Of a stretch of DNA of 64,000 bases, positions 60,901 to 64,000 are shown piece by piece. The position numbers and the translations under genes are program-made. The stretch comes from G963662265 sp963668545. Lineage in GTDB: Bacteria; Spirochaetota; Spirochaetia; CADAEX01. The stretch is taken from the NCBI GenBank assembly GCA_963668545.1, contig OY764868.1:3720001-3784000 (forward strand), given 5' to 3'. Positions within the stretch are counted from its first letter, which is position 1, and each line of letters opens with the position of its first letter. Under the pieces are notes generated by a model. It searched no databases. It was not told the origin of the DNA and was given only the letters and a program-made list of their open reading frames with translations.

Positions 60901-62651
60901 TACTTTATGAGTTAAGCAAGTATTATAAGAGACTCCTCGATGACCCATGTATTGATATATGTGAGCCGGGATTTTCTCCTGAAAAAATTAGTTTCAGGAT
61001 AGTAATAACAAAAGATGGTAAATTTGTAAACCTTGAAGATTTGCGAGAGAAAGATGAAAAGAATAATTTGAGATCTGCAATTATAAATGTACCGAAGTTT
61101 GATGGTAAACGTACTCGTGGCATAAAACCATATTTTTTGTGGGATAAAAGTCACTATACTATTGGTATTCAGCTTGATGGTGAACAAGAAGTCAATACAG
61201 ATGGACATCATAAAGCTTTTTTGGAACTGATTGATAATGTTTTATATGATAATAGTGCTGAATTTCAATCAGCTGCAGCTGTAAAAGATTTCTGTTTAAG
61301 TACTGAAGAAATATCAAAGCTAAAAAAACATCAAAATTATATAGAATTTCTTAATAATTTTGCTGTTTTTGAGGTTCAGGGAAGCGGTTTTCCAACTGTG
61401 TTTGATGATGAGGTGATTCTGGAACAATGGCGTAAATATTATACAAAAAACTCGACTGGAATAGAGGCTGTTGATGGTTTTTGTCTTGTTTCTGGGGAAT
61501 ATGATCTATTAGCTGGTAAGCATCCTACAATAAAAAAAGGAATTGGAGGGAATAATGATGTACCTCTTGTTTCAGTAAACATTAAAGCAGCTGAATCATA
61601 CAATAAAAAAGAGGGTGCAAATGCAAGTATATCAGCAAAAACAGCTGCATATTTTACTGGTGCCTTGAATTATCTTGTTGATAATAATTCACATAATATT
61701 CTAATGGGAGATACAAGAGTACTTTTTTGGGCTGAAGAAAATAAAAAAAGTGAATCATTTTTTGGAGCAGTTTGTGATACTCAGAAAAGAAATGACAGTG
61801 TCGTGAAAGAGTTGGTAACAACATTTAGGTCTCTTGGGGCAGGGAGAGTACCACCTGAATTTGAAGATAATAGTAAATTTTTTGTATTGGGATTATCACC
61901 TAATTCTGCAAGAGTATCCGTGAGATTCTGGCAGAATGATACTGTAGAATCTATGGTGTTAAAATTATCACGGCATATAGAAGATTTGTCTATAATAAAG
62001 ATGTTTCCTGATAAAGAAACAGATATTCCTTCAATATGGCAATTATTATTAGAAACAGCGGCGCTACATGATTCTAAAAACATTCTACGGACACTCTCAG
62101 GACCGCTGATTAGAGCAATCATGCTGGATCAGCCATATCCATGTAATATTCTATCACTATTGATAGGGCGTATTCGAAATGATCAGGATAATAAATCAAA
62201 GGGAAGATGGAAAGTCGGTTCATATCGAGCTGCATTCATAAAAGCAATCTTAAATCGAAATTATAAAAAGGAGTTGACTATGGCATTGGATGTTGAGAGG
62301 ACAAGTCTACCGTATAGTCTTGGACGATTATTTGCAGTACTTGAAAAAGTTCAGGAAGATTCTGCAGGAGGTGAAATAAACGCTACTATAAAGGATAAGT
62401 ATTTTTCGGCTGCATCTGCAACACCTAAAGTTGTGTTTCCGACAGTGTTAAAATTATCGCAAAATCATCAGAAAAAACTCCACTCAAAGAATCCGGGCAT
62501 GATGGTAAATAGGGAGAAATTGATAGGAGAAATAATGAATAATCTTGATGACTTTCCTGCAACACTCAAACTTGAAGAGCAGGGAGAGTTTACTATTGGA
62601 TATTATCACCAGAGACAGGATTTTTTTACAAAAAAAGAAGAAATAGAATAA
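60897..62651 (+). CDS. cas8c: Type I-C Cascade large subunit Cas8c (Csd1)
   Basis: The 584-residue protein has the Csd1 signature GIKPYFLWDKSHYTIG and the late KGRWKVGSYRAAFIKAILNRN. It recognises the PAM and holds R-loop DNA. The start is GTG overlapping the cas5 stop, with GAGGAGG upstream. Composition is AT-rich relative to earlier genes. Confidence 0.92.
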   Translation: MILYELSKYYKRLLDDPCIDICEPGFSPEKISFRIVITKDGKFVNLEDLREKDEKNNLRSAIINVPKFDGKRTRGIKPYFLWDKSHYTIGIQLDGEQEVNTDGHHKAFLELIDNVLYDNSAEFQSAAAVKDFCLSTEEISKLKKHQNYIEFLNNFAVFEVQGSGFPTVFDDEVILEQWRKYYTKNSTGIEAVDGFCLVSGEYDLLAGKHPTIKKGIGGNNDVPLVSVNIKAAESYNKKEGANASISAKTAAYFTGALNYLVDNNSHNILMGDTRVLFWAEENKKSESFFGAVCDTQKRNDSVVKELVTTFRSLGAGRVPPEFEDNSKFFVLGLSPNSARVSVRFWQNDTVESMVLKLSRHIEDLSIIKMFPDKETDIPSIWQLLLETAALHDSKNILRTLSGPLIRAIMLDQPYPCNILSLLIGRIRNDQDNKSKGRWKVGSYRAAFIKAILNRNYKKELTMALDVERTSLPYSLGRLFAVLEKVQEDSAGGEINATIKDKYFSAASATPKVVFPTVLKLSQNHQKKLHSKNPGMMVNREKLIGEIMNNLDDFPATLKLEEQGEFTIGYYHQRQDFFTKKEEIE

Positions 62652-62663
62652 AGGAGAAAAAAT

Positions 62664-63530
62664 ATGGAATCGATAAAGAACAGATATGAATTTGTATTGT
62701 TATTTGATGTTGAAAATGGTAATCCGAACGGAGACCCTGATGCCGGCAACCTGCCTCGTATTGATGCCGAAACATCAAAAGGAATTGTAACTGACGTATG
62801 TCTTAAAAGAAAAATAAGAAATTATATTGAGATCAAGCATGGTAATAAAGAGGGATTCCATATCTATGTAAAAGAAAAGGGAGTACTGAATGAACAGCAC
62901 GAGTTAGCGTATAAGGCTCTTGATCTAAAACCTGAATCAAAAAAACTCCCTAAAGATGAACAACGGGCTAAGGAAGTTACAGAATGGATGTGTGGTAATT
63001 TCTTTGATGTAAGAACTTTTGGGGCAGTTATGACTACTGAAGTAAACTGCGGTCAGGTTAAAGGTCCAGTTCAAATAAATCTTGCAAAAAGTATAGAACC
63101 TGTTATTCCTTCAGAATTATCGATAACCAGGATGGCTGTCACCAAGACTTCAGATAAGGACAAAGAGCGAACAATTGGAAAGAAGACACTAATTCCTTAT
63201 GGCTTGTACCGGGTGGAAGGATATATTTCTGCACACTTTGCAGAACGAACCGGGTTTTCTGAAGAAGATCTTAATGAATTTTGGGATGCTCTGGTTAATA
63301 TGTTTGATCATGATCGTTCGGCAGCCCGAGGAAAAGTGAGTCCCCAACAGCTGATAATATTTAAACATAAAGATAAACTTGGTAATGCACCAGCACACAA
63401 ACTTTTTGAACAGGTAGAAGTAAATAGAGTTGGAGACACTTCTGCACCTGCAAGAAGCTTTAATGATTATGAAGTAAGATTAAAAGAAAATCCTTTTAAT
63501 GGTGTAGAAGTAAAAACACTTTTAAATTAA
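62664..63530 (+). CDS. cas7: Type I-C Cascade backbone Cas7 (Csd2)
   Basis: The 288-residue backbone protein has the Csd2 signature FDVENGNPNGDPDAGNLPR and a central VRTFGAVMTTEVNCGQVKG. Several copies coat the crRNA spacer. AAGGAG precedes the ATG. A hairpin follows before cas4. Confidence 0.94.
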   Translation: MESIKNRYEFVLLFDVENGNPNGDPDAGNLPRIDAETSKGIVTDVCLKRKIRNYIEIKHGNKEGFHIYVKEKGVLNEQHELAYKALDLKPESKKLPKDEQRAKEVTEWMCGNFFDVRTFGAVMTTEVNCGQVKGPVQINLAKSIEPVIPSELSITRMAVTKTSDKDKERTIGKKTLIPYGLYRVEGYISAHFAERTGFSEEDLNEFWDALVNMFDHDRSAARGKVSPQQLIIFKHKDKLGNAPAHKLFEQVEVNRVGDTSAPARSFNDYEVRLKENPFNGVEVKTLLN

Positions 63531-63538
63531 TAAAAAGT

Positions 63539-63561
63539 GCTGTCCGTTAAATACGGGCAGC
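63539..63561 (+). repeat. Hairpin between cas7 and cas4
   Basis: GCTGTCCG (63539-63546) and CGGGCAGC (63554-63561) pair with one G-U around seven bases, ten bases before the cas4 start. It may damp expression of the adaptation genes. Confidence 0.45.
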
Positions 63562-63571
63562 TCATATATTT

Positions 63572-64000
63572 ATGTATAACGAAAAAGATTTTATTCAACT
63601 TTCATCTATTCAGCATTATCGTTTTTGTAAGCGACAATTTTACCTTTCATATGTTGAAGATATCTGGATTGAGAACTACTTAACTGCTTCCGGTAGAGTA
63701 ATGCACAAACATGTTGATGATGTTCACAAAGAAAAACGTAAAAATGTTGTCCAGGAATTCGGGCTTTCAATATGTTCATATGATCTTGGGATTAGTGGTA
63801 AGGCAGATGTTATTGAATTTTATTTTGATGATTCTGGTGCTATTTCAAAGATAATACCAATTGAATATAAACGAGGGCAGGAGAAAGATAATAATTGTGA
63901 TGAGCTCCAATTATGTGCTCAGACCATATGTCTTGAAGAGATGATGAATATGAGAATAGATTCTGGATTTCTTTTTTATGGTAAAGAGCGAAGACGGAAA
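63572..64000 (+). CDS. cas4: CRISPR adaptation nuclease Cas4, C-terminus beyond window
   Basis: A frame opens at ATG 63572 and is open to the right edge (143 codons). It has the first Fe-S cysteine in YRFCKRQFYLSYVE, then the RecB-family residues in GKADVIEF, PIEYKRGQ and LQLCAQ. Cas4 trims prespacers and checks their PAM. cas1, cas2 and the array should follow outside the window. Confidence 0.88.
   Translation, partial: MYNEKDFIQLSSIQHYRFCKRQFYLSYVEDIWIENYLTASGRVMHKHVDDVHKEKRKNVVQEFGLSICSYDLGISGKADVIEFYFDDSGAISKIIPIEYKRGQEKDNNCDELQLCAQTICLEEMMNMRIDSGFLFYGKERRRK

Noticed and set aside
63531..64000. CRISPR array after the cas genes
   Set aside because: No spaced direct repeats are present; the array should lie past cas1-cas2 outside the window.

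Overview
The window looks like chromosome of a free-living or commensal Gram-negative anaerobe, most likely a spirochaete (Spirochaetota). This is an inference. It rests on moderate GC, heavy use of AGG for Arg, relaxed lipoboxes, a Bacteroidota-like ParE/ParC pair, GatCAB next to a non-discriminating-type AspRS, a sigma-54 promoter, and TctCBA, Aap and Fbp-type transporters. No 16S rRNA or other decisive marker is present. I found no rRNA, tRNA, insertion sequence, prophage or CRISPR array inside the window.

Layout. 0-6.6 kb: an unknown protein cut by the left edge; a TetR regulator with an operator over its own promoter and an apparent AUU start; a metallo-beta-lactamase hydrolase; two HAD phosphatases; and an XRE-cupin regulator followed by LeuC/LeuD-type dehydratase subunits. 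6.7-19.3 kb: a DUF4105 (Lnb-like) envelope protein, an MFS-HEAT fusion, an AraC regulator divergent from a dehydrogenase/TIM-barrel pair, a PhnP-like hydrolase, a Gfo/Idh oxidoreductase, a double-receiver protein with YihY and LysR genes, and a PPX1/Prune-type phosphatase. 19.4-28.4 kb: a large palindrome controls a CYTH-like gene fused into a TctCBA operon, followed by a membrane protein, a DMT transporter, a SpoIID lipoprotein, a histidine phosphatase and a zinc-ribbon protein. 28.4-34.1 kb: topoisomerase IV (parE-parC) and a hybrid histidine kinase.

34.1-44.9 kb, all on the minus strand, is an amino-acid block. It holds aapJQMP, a large PLP enzyme coupled to a 7TMR-DISM/LuxR sensor, and SerA-like, Lrp and DUF1015 genes. 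44.9-45.5 kb is the only long gene-free stretch. It carries a clean sigma-54 promoter, upstream tandem palindromes, a short predicted transcript ending in a hairpin, and then a separate sigma-70 promoter for gatC. 45.5-51.5 kb: gatC-gatA-gatB-aspS and a bile-acid-symporter-like gene, which fit indirect Asn-tRNA (and Gln-tRNA) synthesis. 51.5-56.7 kb: a SIMPL protein and an Fbp-type ABC transporter. 56.8 kb to the right edge: a WYL regulator and a type I-C CRISPR-Cas operon (cas3-cas5-cas8c-cas7-cas4, the last cut by the edge). The cas genes are visibly more AT-rich than their neighbours, which suggests transfer.

The strongest candidates for something undescribed are the sigma-54 unit between serA and gatC, the shared half-sites upstream of the WYL and cas3 genes, the 37-bp palindrome before the CYTH/Tct operon, and the PLP enzyme-sensor pair.
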